DNA of 64,000 bases from Apostichopus japonicus (taxonomy: Eukaryota; Echinodermata; Holothuroidea; Aspidochirotida; Stichopodidae), in assembly GCF_037975245.1 (NCBI RefSeq), contig NC_092576.1, positions 4,542,001-4,606,000 on the forward strand. The letters are read 5' to 3'. The notes beneath the pieces were generated by a model that saw only the letters and a list, made by a program, of their open reading frames with translations, was not told the DNA's origin and did not search any database. A program made the position numbers and the translations under genes. Below, piece after piece: positions 37,218-48,319 of the stretch (the first letter of the stretch is position 1; each line of letters starts with the position of its first letter).

Positions 37218-37937
37218 ATTAGACATGCTTTCAAAATTAAACGTTCCCGTCTCAACGGATGATATTATGCCCATTAATTACACACTAGTAGTGGTCAACA
37301 AGATAATTAGATAACTTGGTCAAGAAATCAAACAAGACTTCATCCATCGTAAACCCAAAACATGAGAATGTTTGAAAAGCGCCTTTACATGTACATGTAT
37401 GTGTACACGCGGAATGTCATGGTCATCCCTAACTATTTGAAGACTGCTAGAACCAAGAGTTACTCCGTAGGCCTGGTAGTTAGCCAAAAAATTACAGAAC
37501 CTTCACATTTATAGTGCAGATATTTGTGTGAAGTTGGTCACACATTCATATGAACGGTCAAACTGATACCTGAAGCTATGGTAGGCTAATAATTAAGCAA
37601 ATAAAGATCAAGGCGAAATAGTTCATTTGAGAAAATTGATCTATTAGTTCTCTGTGACAGGATAGGCTTAGTGTATGCATACCGTTTCCGCGAAAGTAGC
37701 ATACCCCTATACAGTAAGTGTAACTAACTGCATTCACATACAGACTTTGTGACTTGAAATGGCGATATATAGATATTTGAGAAAATTTGAAATGGCGATA
37801 TCATTTCGCCATCAAATTGAAATGGCGATACAGACATTTGAGAAAATTTCATCTCCTTCACGTTTTTAATGTCCTCCCTTCTTCAAACTCTTATCTTTTC
37901 ACAGTTTTTGTAGAAGTGACCCTCTTTCAGTTCCAGA

Positions 37938-40900
37938 ATGACTTCAACAGCCAGCTCCAAGCACGCAGCTGCACACCGACGTGCTCTGTCTGTTGCTGTG
38001 GCTGCACTCTGTCGAGATGCAGGGTTTGATTCGAGTACAGAAAGCTGCATCGAGACCTTGACAGAAATCGTTCAAAGCTGTGAGCATAACATACCGTTTA
38101 TTTTACGTAATTACTAACATGCATTCTTCTAAACTATCAATATCGTAAAAGAAAAGGTTGGTTATTATTTCCACTGCCACAGTCAACCATTAGATGTTGC
38201 AAATATTGCCCGATACAGATATCGCAAACAATTATCGACGCAACACTATCAACCATGATATTGTAGTAAGGGTTCGGTGGCAATGCCCTCCGGTAAGCTT
38301 CTAGAAATGTTTCAACGATAGGAATAAGTTATGTACAGATCAAATTTTTTGTAGCAGGTTTGAAAGCTTTGACTTAAATTGTCTCTTATAACAACAAATA
38401 TTGTGGTTACAATGTACAAAACTGCTCTAGGCCTACATCTTTGCACTTGTATAGCAATTTGACCATTTTGAGTAAGTGCATTTCGGTGCAATGAGATATA
38501 TCGAATAAACTAATCCCAGTTTATTGTAAATAACTGAGACAACAGCACTTTAAAAGTGATGTTTTGTACTTCGTACCTGAAGAATTGCATAAACGTGAAA
38601 CTTTTAAGTAGTTTTTGCTTTATAAAAACACTATTTTGCAAAAAAGTTGAGTATAGCTTGAAGTTCAAATACAGAGACCTTTGCCAATTAATCAAAGTAA
38701 CAGTAACATTCTGTCTTGATGCAGCTCTGTTACACTGGCAGATACATTATCTGTAATTAATAAATGTTGTTTGTTGCCTCGTTATTAATGTTAATTACCT
38801 GCAAGCTGAAACTAACACTGATTATTACATAGTTAATCTAGCAATGCAAAGTGTTTGATTCTAATGGAATTACAGTATGTACAGAAATTCTTTCAGCATT
38901 GCATAATGGTAAATTTAGCATCAATTAGTATGTTAAATATTATCATAACAAATTGGGAGAAGAAACCAATCTAAGAGATTGCAATCATTGCATAATGTAT
39001 AAAATGGTGCAACATCTTGTGACTACAATCAAGTGTGTAAAAGGTGGTGCTGGGTACTGTAGGTTTGTCCTTACTGGTCCCCATGCTGGGAAACTGCTGT
39101 AAAACAAATGACTACATTTGGTATTGCAAAGATATATAATAATAATAATAATCAGCAGTTATTTTACTACGCTTAAGCAACCACAAATGTGGGAGAAACC
39201 TGCAAATGCTTAAATGCATTGTAAGTTAACAAAAAGGGTTGTTACAATGTACAAAACTGCTCTAGTCTAGGCCCACTGTACATCTTTGCACTTGTATAGC
39301 AATTTTACCATTTTGAGAACTGCATTTCGGTGCAATGAGATCTATCAAATAAGCTAATCCCAGTTTATTGTATGCAACTGAGACAATAGCATTTAAAAAG
39401 AGATGTTTTGTACTTCATACCTGAAGAACTGAATAAACGTGAAACTTTAAAAGTAGTTTTTGCTTTAAAAAAATACTATTTTGCAAAAAAGTTGAGTATA
39501 CAGTAGCTTCAAATAGAGACCTTTGCCACTTAATCACAGTAAGTTAGTAACAGTAACACTCTGTCTTGATGCAGCTCTGTAAAGCAAATGACTAAATTTG
39601 GTAATATTGCAAAGATAATAATAATCAGCAGTTATTTTGGTATGCAATAGGCAACCACAAATGTGGGAGAACCCGCAAGGGCTTAATTGCGTTGCAAGTT
39701 TACATGTGAGGTGGTTTCCAATTCGACATCTTCACTTTAATTTGGAAATCCTTTCACTTTTAGAAAGTCATTTTAGATGAGAAAACCATAGATTGCTCTT
39801 AGATGAAAAACCCACCTTACTATGACCCGGCCGGGTATAGAACTCGGAACCTCCCGATTGCTAAGCCTCATTGCTTGTAACTTCATTGCTCATAACCTGT
39901 AACATCAATCCATCATATTTTGTAGATATCATTGAGTTTGGACGAAGTTCCAAGTCTTTCAGTGAGCTAACTGGTCGTACCATGCCTATGGTCACTGATG
40001 TTGCTATGGCGGTATCACAGATGGGCTCGGACATTTCCAACCTCAGAGAATACCAACGCAAACTCAGCCGTGTGAAGATACCCAAACGTGAGAATTATTT
40101 AAATATGTCGTCAGTCTCTCTCTGTCTTAGTTTCTTCTGAATGAACTATTATTTTTGTGTAATATCATGAAGTAAAATAAACCTTGTAGGGGCAAAGAAA
40201 GTATAACTAAGCTAGATTGACACTCAACACCATTACCTTAAGGGGTCAGCAGTTATGTGCTCTGATATATCCACACTTCAGCTGGTAGTGATTCGAATTA
40301 GCCATGTCCTTGCTGGGCTTTATTGCGATCCTATAGGAAAATATCTTACAGAAAAACAGCGTCCAAAGTTGTACATCTTTCGACTTTCATTCCAACAATT
40401 GAAGTTAGATTTGAGTAGATATGCTAGTTATGTTTGTCGTTATGGCATCGTGGGGTCAAAGAGGTTGAGAAAATTATAGGAAAGGATGCAAAATGCTGCT
40501 TTAAGGGGTCATCAGTTATGTGCTCTTAGCTATCCATCCCTCAGCTGTCAGTGGTTCGGGTTAACCATGTCCTTGCTGGGGACGGGGGTCAAAGACCATG
40601 GAGGGTACCTCACTTAAAGGGAGTGAAGACTCCCGCACAAAGAAACGGCTAATGCCGGTAATCTGACCTTGTTTCGAATAAGGGGTAACAGAAGTGTTAG
40701 ACACCACCATCGTTCCCAGAAAATACACACACATCTTGCTACCGTCGGTAATTAGACACTAGTGTACAGTCAATACATGCAGCTACGGTCAATACCCACA
40801 ACACAGTGTACAAAGCAGCGATGGACATCTCAGGTCTAGATAAAAGATAACAAGGTACTGTATCACGTTTCATTACTGTCTGCATTTTGTAGCGACAAGA

Positions 40901-43900
40901 TAAAAAATTCACTTGCAAGCAACGGAAAGTTAACTTTTTCAGAGGGCAGCACAAGGTTTTGAGCGAATCTTCAATGCCTTTAAAAGGCGTACATCGGACG
41001 TAGATGAGTCTATATTAGAAATATGTGAAAGAGACAAGTATCCTACAGTCTTAGTTGAGAACCCCAATCTCGATATATTATTCCTAACCTTAGATATGGT
41101 TGGTTGAATGTAAAATATATTTACTCCATAATCTCTTCCCATAATCTAAGAAGTGGATCATGGTAGGTGTCCTGTGACTATTGCATTTTAATACAGTAGA
41201 TGTTCATCTGAAGCTTTATTTTGTTTCATTATATCATATTTTAAATAAAAAAATTGATTTGTGATTGTGATACATCAAAAATGTTTCCTTACTAAGTTGT
41301 CAATATTCTCTTTAGCATGTCATCCATCTACAACTTGTGTGCTTTTATCTAGAATATTATTTTCCTCGGTCATACATTATTTTTACATTATTAATAAACA
41401 TAAAATAAAATTTTTTAAAAATTCAGCTCAGTTCCAACAAAGAGATCACTGCAGGACTGTAGGCTGTGGCCATGGGCGGCGATCCTGGGGGGGATGGGGG
41501 GATATATCCCCCCCATGAAAATGGGTGGAGGGGATGTAATACACCATATCCCCCCCACCAAATGCCAGGAATAAGAATATTTTCGTGCCTTCATTTATGC
41601 ATCATCGTGAATGTACGGCTCTTTTTTAGCTTCATTTCTCGCCTATATATAAACGCAGTGCGATCTTTTCAAATAAACCCTCTTTATAAAGCAAGAATAG
41701 TTTACTGTAGGCTTCATTGGCCCTATAACAACAAAATGTATTATTGCGCCCACGGTATTGATATAGTACATATATGCACCCTCATAGTATTCATATAGGC
41801 CCTATAGTAGGTCACACACGTACATGTTCCCTCGAACAGCTGAGAATCTCATGCTACCAGGGTAATGCTTAATTAGGGGCGTCGGAGTGGTTGGCCGGAC
41901 CAATATTCACGGCGCAAAAAAAAGGAGAATAAAAGTAGCACTAAGAAGAATAAAAAGGCAAAAAATAAAGAACCAAAATGAAACATACTTCAAAATGTGT
42001 TTCAGAAGATTAATCGGGTACAAAAACAGACAAGGGAGAATGCCCATATACTTTATACTTGTTACCTTTATTCCTGGTGGGCTTCTTGTACAAGCTACGG
42101 CTTCCAAGCCCTTCCACCATTTTCTCTCCGTAATTTCCATTATTTTTCTTTTATTTGAATTACTACTTATTATTTTCTTTGCATGGTATTGTCTTCACAG
42201 TCCTATCATTATATAAACATTGTGAGAAAATGGAAAAATAAATGAAATAAACATAAGAAAAGCTCGGGAAGTGCCATTTCCTGCAATCTGGGAGGCATTT
42301 TTTCAAACTTTTCTCCATTACGCTACGCGCCAACCAATGGTGGCACGTAGCGTAGTTTGACCTTCCAAACGGAAGATGCCGGGTAGATGGCCACACTCTG
42401 ATCTTCCGTACCAATCCTAAATAGCTTCCGACGCCCCTGTTAATACACGTACGTTTCACCTGGATGCCCTAGCAATCGGTACCTAGGAATGTAACTATGT
42501 GTAATTGTGTATTGCATGTGTATAGGCCTGTAATAGCCTGCATGAGGCCATTTTCTTCATCGAATAATATAAAGAGCTCTCGAACATTCTAACGTAGCGC
42601 CTGAAACAAGATTGACAGGGGCAATTTTCCCAAAATAACACCCGAAATTAAAAAAAAAAGTATTTTGGATCCTGATTATTATATTTATTTCGGACATGAT
42701 ATCCCTATTTTAAAGTTGGGTATATGCCGCTTGGAAACCTCGTCAAGTGCCGTTTCCGGCCATCTAGAGGGTTTGTAAATCCCAAAATTTTCTTGTACGC
42801 TTCGCGCCAACTCATGGTGGCGCTACGCTTAGATAGTCAACAAGGTCATATCCCCCCCACTCAGAAGTACGGATCGCCGCCCATGGCTGTGGCCAGATAT
42901 GTTCATAAAATTTCACCAGATTTTAAAAATATTTATTCTCCTCGAGACATTATCTGTTTATCTCCGATGCAGAGGAGATGATGTACCCAACTGGTACACC
43001 GGCCACTTTAGAGACCGGACAACGGAAGAAACATCCATCATATGTACCAGACTACCTGCCTGTGTTTCCAGACCCACATACATACATCAAAACAGCTGTG
43101 AGTATCTCTCTACTGTACCTACCTGTCATCTCAACACCCACCCACCCAACCCCCCCCCCCCCTCCTCCCTCTTGCCGTAAACAGTGGCTTACATTGAATT
43201 TGTCACAATGTGTTGGTTCGGTAGCATACTTGACCATTTAAAGGAAAACTTTACTTTAGTCCACCAATATCACAGTTGGAAGGATTCAATGAAACCAACA
43301 CAAAGGTTTGGATAGGAAACAAGAACAAGTGGACATATGAAATTGGTGGAGCACACACTGTTCTGTATAGGTTGAAACAGTCACAATACCAAATACAGCT
43401 TGATAAGAATCTACTTAGTGTTTTGCAATGTGTAAACTATTCCACCTCATATATATGTTGAAACAGTCACAATACCAAATGCAGCTTGATAAGAATCTAC
43501 TTAGTGTTTGCATTGTAAAGTATTCCACTTCATAAATACAAGGACAAAGTATGTTGTTAGTTTCCTGCAGAAGTGTCAGAATGATAAACAGGTACCATAT
43601 ATATCTAATTTACATAGAACAGCTCAAATTTGTACAGTCCAATATCCCACTACTGACACCATTCATGCACTGATACTCCTTGCTGGTACTTGCAAATATG
43701 TTGCTTGTTAATTGACAGGCCTTCTAGATGAATGTTGATATTTAAATGATGGTTAAAATTACCAGCTAGGCTCACCTCTGTGTTTGGGTGAAATACTCTG
43801 TATCGTCTATCGTAGAAAGGTGCTGTTAATGAATACTGGAATAAATATTGAAGTAGTAAAGCATGGTTGTAAGAAATGATAAACACAACCAATTGCTTTA

Positions 43901-44759
43901 AAATGGAACCAAGAAGCGATCAAATATGTATTGTATTTTTGGCTGCAGCGTGGTTTTTTATACCCTGGTAAACCATTTTCTCGTCCTTTTCACAGACCTT
44001 TAAGAAACTTGAAAACACCTATAAGGTAGTAAGAACGAATGCGGCTACCCAGCAACGAAGCGTGGAGAGAGCTCTGACTAATTTCATAGCAAAAACTACA
44101 GACAGCCAGACACTCTTTCCTGGAGATAGTAATCTCTTTCCATGTGAGTAAAAAGCTCTCTTGATGTTCAATGAAGTGTGATACTGGGTATGAAAACTCC
44201 TATTATGAACGAATGACCACATCAGAGGACATTTAGTGAGATTACTTTGGTCTATGAATCCATTCTATGCCAACATATCAATACAGATGTTAACATATAT
44301 ATTGCACACAGTGTGTTGTCAGTCCAAAATATTTTCCTTTTGAGCTCTTGGAAGCCAAAGTTACAGTTTGCAGTTTCCTGTCCTTTGATCAAATTTTCTT
44401 ATCAACGATGCTGCCGCATATTGGGTTTTGCATTCATAGATATTATTTTACTTCCTGTGACAGTAATTGCATGCACACCATCTGCAAGGCCGTACTCAGA
44501 CGCGCTGTTACCAATCGATCATGATGTAGCGAAAGAAAGTTCTCAAGTCAACCGTGACCCAGTCGAGCAGCAACCATCCTCCCATGACAGTGGTGACAGA
44601 AGTGGGATGGGACAAAATGAAGATGATGCCAAAAATGCAGATCTGTCTAGTAGTGGAGAGACTCCAGACAAAAACAAGAGGAAAGTGGATGCTGTAGATG
44701 TCTCTAGTAACCCATACATGATGAAAGTCCGTAAACCAAAGTTGAAGAAGAAAAGGTGA
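37938..44759 (+). CDS. TAF8: TAF8, TFIID subunit 8 (histone-fold protein)
   Basis: Five exons: 37938-38079, 39926-40087, 42973-43097, 43996-44143 and 44464-44759. Total 873 nt, 290 residues, with all junctions GT-AG and in frame. The N-terminal histone fold spans about residues 10-85 (RRALSVAVAALCRDAGFDS, ETLTEIVQSYI, MVTDVAMAVSQMG). Residues about 120-145 hold the family signature FPDPHTYIKTA. The C-terminus ends NPYMMKVRKPKLKKKR, the lysine-rich nuclear-localisation tail expected of TAF8. In the family TAF8 pairs with TAF10 through the histone fold and binds TAF2, as part of TFIID in the nucleus. An AG at 37929-37930 just before the ATG may be the acceptor of a non-coding first exon. Intron 2 carries a 1.4-kb miniature element ending 87 bp before exon 3. 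The gene is convergent with MFAP1. Confidence 0.96.
38398..39710. repeat. duplicated segment in TAF8 intron 1
   Basis: The stretch 38398-38740 (ACAATGTACAAAACTGCTCT ... GTGCAATGAGAT ... TTTGCTTTA) recurs at 39238-39580. The stretch 39105-39235 (AAATGACTACATTTGG ... ACCACAAATGTGGGAGAA) recurs at 39585-39705. This is a direct segmental duplication, the second copy lacking a middle part. Confidence 0.8.
40240..40590. repeat. two diverged copies of a 90-bp segment
   Basis: AAGGGGTCAGCAGTTATGTG to CATGTCCTTGCTGGG occurs at about 40240-40320 and again at about 40502-40580, in TAF8 intron 2. Confidence 0.7.
41471..42885. mobile_element. hAT-type miniature element, copy B (1415 bp)
   Basis: Same 15-bp inverted ends as copy A (CATGGGCGGCGATCC). 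The exact 8-bp duplication GCTGTGGC is at 41463-41470 and 42886-42893. Nearly identical to copy A along most of its length. It has an extra stretch of about 215 bp (about 42041-42255) that copy A lacks. Two dispersed modules (42255-42360, 42738-42840) lie inside. It lies in TAF8 intron 2, 87 bp before exon 3. Confidence 0.95.
43370..43540. repeat. tandem duplication of about 85 bp in TAF8 intron 3
   Basis: GTTGAAACAGTCACAATACC to TATTCCAC and a CTCATA/TTCATA end occurs twice in succession. Confidence 0.8.
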
Positions 44760-46487
44760 AACTGCTACAGTTACCAACATAAGATCAAGAATGTTTGCAG
44801 CATCGGGAGTTGGAACCACTTTACAATATATGTAGCACATAGCTAAATAGGTGAGAATGGTTGGAACAATGTGTACTAGACTAGCCAATTCAAAAGTTAC
44901 TCTGAAATGTTGTTAGAGATACACAAGTTTTGCAAAGTATTCCTAAAGACATCCAATCCATTACCCTTGTTGGAAAATCTGTGCAAGTCTTAGTGATATA
45001 TTCTGCTAGCACCAGTAAGGTTCTATTGTATGAATGATAGCACAGGTTGGAGATTGCATCGCTCAATACAAAGGGGAACAATAGGTTCTATTGTATGAAT
45101 GATAGCAGAGGTTGGAGATTGCATCGCTCAATACAAAGGGGAACAATAGGGTCTATTGTATGAATGATAGCACAGGTTGGAGATTGCATCGCTCAATACA
45201 AAGAGGGAACTATATACATTAACGTGAGTGGGACTTGTGAACTCAAATGCTGTGGAGTGATGCCTAAAGGTTGCACCTACTGAGAAGTATTAGGCATCAA
45301 CTATTAGCAACACATTGCTGCATAAATGGTAACAGTGGTGGTATTGCTCAGTAAGAGGTTACACTGATGCATTCTGAGAGGTACGTACTGCAGGACCAGT
45401 GCGTTCTCATTAGCATGTTCATAATCACAACCACATGAAACAGTGAAATGTCACATGTCGTGAGAAGTGATGGTGTCTCATGACTGCATTTCTAGAATAT
45501 CAAAAGAAACATTTTCTTCTGGTGACAAGAATGAGCAAGCTGTTGCAATTCTTGGTAGTTTTCAATTTAACAAGGGAATGACAAAAGTATACAACCTCAA
45601 TATTCTAGGCACATATTTTAGGACTGGCTTAAAAAAAAAATGCCACGATTATTTTAACCGCTCATTACGTATATATGCATGATCGGGGAAGAGATGACTG
45701 TGCGTCTGTTCGGGTTTCACAAGTTAATAACAATAAATTTAGAGAGCTCCTAAGATTTATTGATACTGTGACACTACTGTTGATAAATACATTTATTACG
45801 TCTATATTTTTTTTATAGGCCTATGAGTTTCATTGTTAGCCCCTATATCAGTACCCCAATGTTTTAACAGACTATTGAGGTACAGTCCCTGAAAGGCCCA
45901 ACCACTCTGCTCATTTGCCACCCCCACTAGGTCCCTTTTTGTCATGTAAAACCAATATAAATGATACCAAAAAACCTAATTATTAATTTACACCTAAAGT
46001 TCCCATATGGCTTCCCCTCAGCATATACGCTACTGCTACCATCAGAATACCCTAGCGTGCTGTTCTATGTATGTATGTATGTATGTATATATATATATAT
46101 AGATATATATAAAGATATATTTATATAAATATAGATATATATAAATATAGATTTATAATATACATAATTGAAAATCGTAATTGTAATATATATATATATA
46201 TATATTGCAATTACATTTTTCAATTATATATATAAATATATATTGAGGTTAAGAGACAACACAAACAAGATTATCTTGATGTTCAATTTATTTACAGATT
46301 TTTTTTATCAGTGGAATGAAAGAATTAAAGTTATAGGGTTTTACATTGACAATGTACACCTCAAACCAAAGGAGTGAAGTATTTCTGATTTCAACTCCAG
46401 ATACATGTGACAATGACAACATCAAGAAGTGTTTATATATATAGAAAATAATGCAAAATGATGATCTGTACTTGACTCACACTTGGA
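44760..46487. other. TAF8 3' flank
   Basis: Contains three copies of a 65-bp unit at 45014-45205 (GGTTCTATTGTATGAATGAT ... GCATCGCTCAATACAAAG) and a TA-rich microsatellite at 46070-46235. No exon recognised. Confidence 0.6.
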
Positions 46488-47095
46488 GCTTTGTAGTTGT
46501 ACTCATACCAAGAGGAACTCTCTTTGTACTCATACCAAGATGAATTCTGCTAGTACTCATACCAAGAAGAATTCGAATTGTACTAATACCAAGAGGAATT
46601 CTCCTTGTACTCATACCAAGAATTCTCTTTGTACTCATACCAAGAGGAATTCTCCTTGTACTCATACCAGGAGGAATTCTCTTTGTTTTCATACCAAGAG
46701 GAATTCTCTTTGTATTCATACCAACAAAAGTTCTCCTTGTACTCATACCAAGAGGAATTCTCTTTGTACTCATACCAAGAGGAATTCGAATTGTACTATT
46801 ACCAAGTTGAATTCTCTTTGTTTTCATACCAAGAGGAATTCTCTTTGTACTCATACCAACAGGAATTCTCCTTGTACTCATACCAGGAGGAATTCTCTTT
46901 GTACTCATACCAAGAGCAATTCTCTTTGTACTCAAACCAAGACCAATTATATTTGTACTCATACCAAGAGGAGTTCTTGTACTCATACCAAGAGGAATTC
47001 TCTTTGTAGTTCGTACTCATACCAAGAGGAATTCTTGTACTCATACCAGTCCTGAGAACCATCCTTGTACTCATATGAAGGGGAATTTTTCTTTG
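46488..47095. repeat. 27-bp minisatellite between TAF8 and MFAP1
   Basis: About 22 copies of CTCATACCAAGAGGAATTCT CTTTGTA. The period of 27 is a multiple of three, so long open frames arise on both strands. Not considered a gene. Confidence 0.9.
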
Positions 47096-47865
47096 ACTCT
47101 TACCTACACTGCTCTACTTGTACTACAAGTCTGAAGTAAGACAATGTTCAAAGCAGACTCAACTGGAATGATACAGACAAACCCTTTAAACTCTTTGATA
47201 TCTGAAGTTCTTACTAGATCTGAGGCAGAAACTCTCACCTTATTCATATTATACCAGGGTACATCAATTTGAAAGTTGCTTCTCCTACCAACCCTAATGA
47301 TAATTAACTTAAGATATAAACATAAAGTGAAATCAATCACCATTTGCAACACTCATTTACCGATCCTTCCATTTTGAGACACAAGCTGATTTTTATCACG
47401 GACATTACTTGGCATCTTTATCAACCATTAAAATACTTGTAAAGATTGCATTGTTTTTATGACAAATAGTCTGGTATATAGAGCTACAGTTTTCATTTGT
47501 TATAATTCTTTTACATTTGTTACTGAAGAATGTCACCCATGGGCTGTTGTGCCTACCGACATATTGCCATGGAAACAGTACATGGCTGGAGTCTGACGTA
47601 AAAGGTTCAAGCTGCTGTTTCCTCTTGCTTATGAAAGGTGCTAGTTTTTGTCTGTGGCACGCCAAATGTGCCAATTGTCTCAAAACTCCATTTTCAAAAC
47701 CCTGGTTGGTTCGGTGAGTCTGTAACAACTTATGCCCCAGTCCGCCTGTGAGGTAACCTGTGTCTTTTCACATTTATACGATTCATGTTGAAGGCGCAAA
47801 GTTCGTCCTTCTTTTTGTTGAACTTAAACCGCACATCCCTGTTTGAAACATCGTCTACAAATGAT
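47096..47865. other. MFAP1 3' flank, no gene recognised
   Basis: No exon, array or element was recognised in this stretch between the two minisatellites. Confidence 0.4.
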
Positions 47866-48265
47866 CACAACATGTACGCATCTGACGCAACATGTACGCA
47901 CCTGACGCAACATGTGTGCACCTGATACAACATGTACAAACCTGATACAACATGTACGCACCTGACCCAACATGTATGCACATGAGACATGTACAAACCT
48001 GAAACAACATGTATGCACCTGACACAACATGTACGCACCTGATGCAACATGTGTGCACCTGATACAACATGTACAAACCTGATACAACATGTACGCACCT
48101 GACCCAACATGAGACATGTACAAACCTGAAACAACATGTATGCACCTGACAACATGTACGCATCTGACAAACCATGTACGCACCTGATAGAACATGTATG
48201 CATCTGACATAACATGTACTGACCTGACACAACATGTACGCATCTGACACAATATGTACACATCT
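47866..48265. repeat. 20-bp minisatellite with E-box-like cores
   Basis: Units of ACAACATGTACGCACCTGAC with length variation. It is about 55 bp downstream of the MFAP1 stop codon (48320), possibly inside the 3' UTR. Each unit has ACATGT, and many have CACCTG. Confidence 0.88.
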
Positions 48266-48319
48266 GACAGGGAAGATGCTTACAACTTCTTATCTTTCAC
48301 TGAACCCATTTTCATCACC

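Noticed and set aside
46477-47074. Four long open frames on both strands
   Set aside because: Artefact of a 27-bp unit. Several mutually exclusive frames cannot all be coding, and none has gene context.
47824-48263. Three minus-strand open frames of about 130-145 codons
   Set aside because: All come from the 20-bp array; three frames give the same Cys/His/Met-rich repeat.
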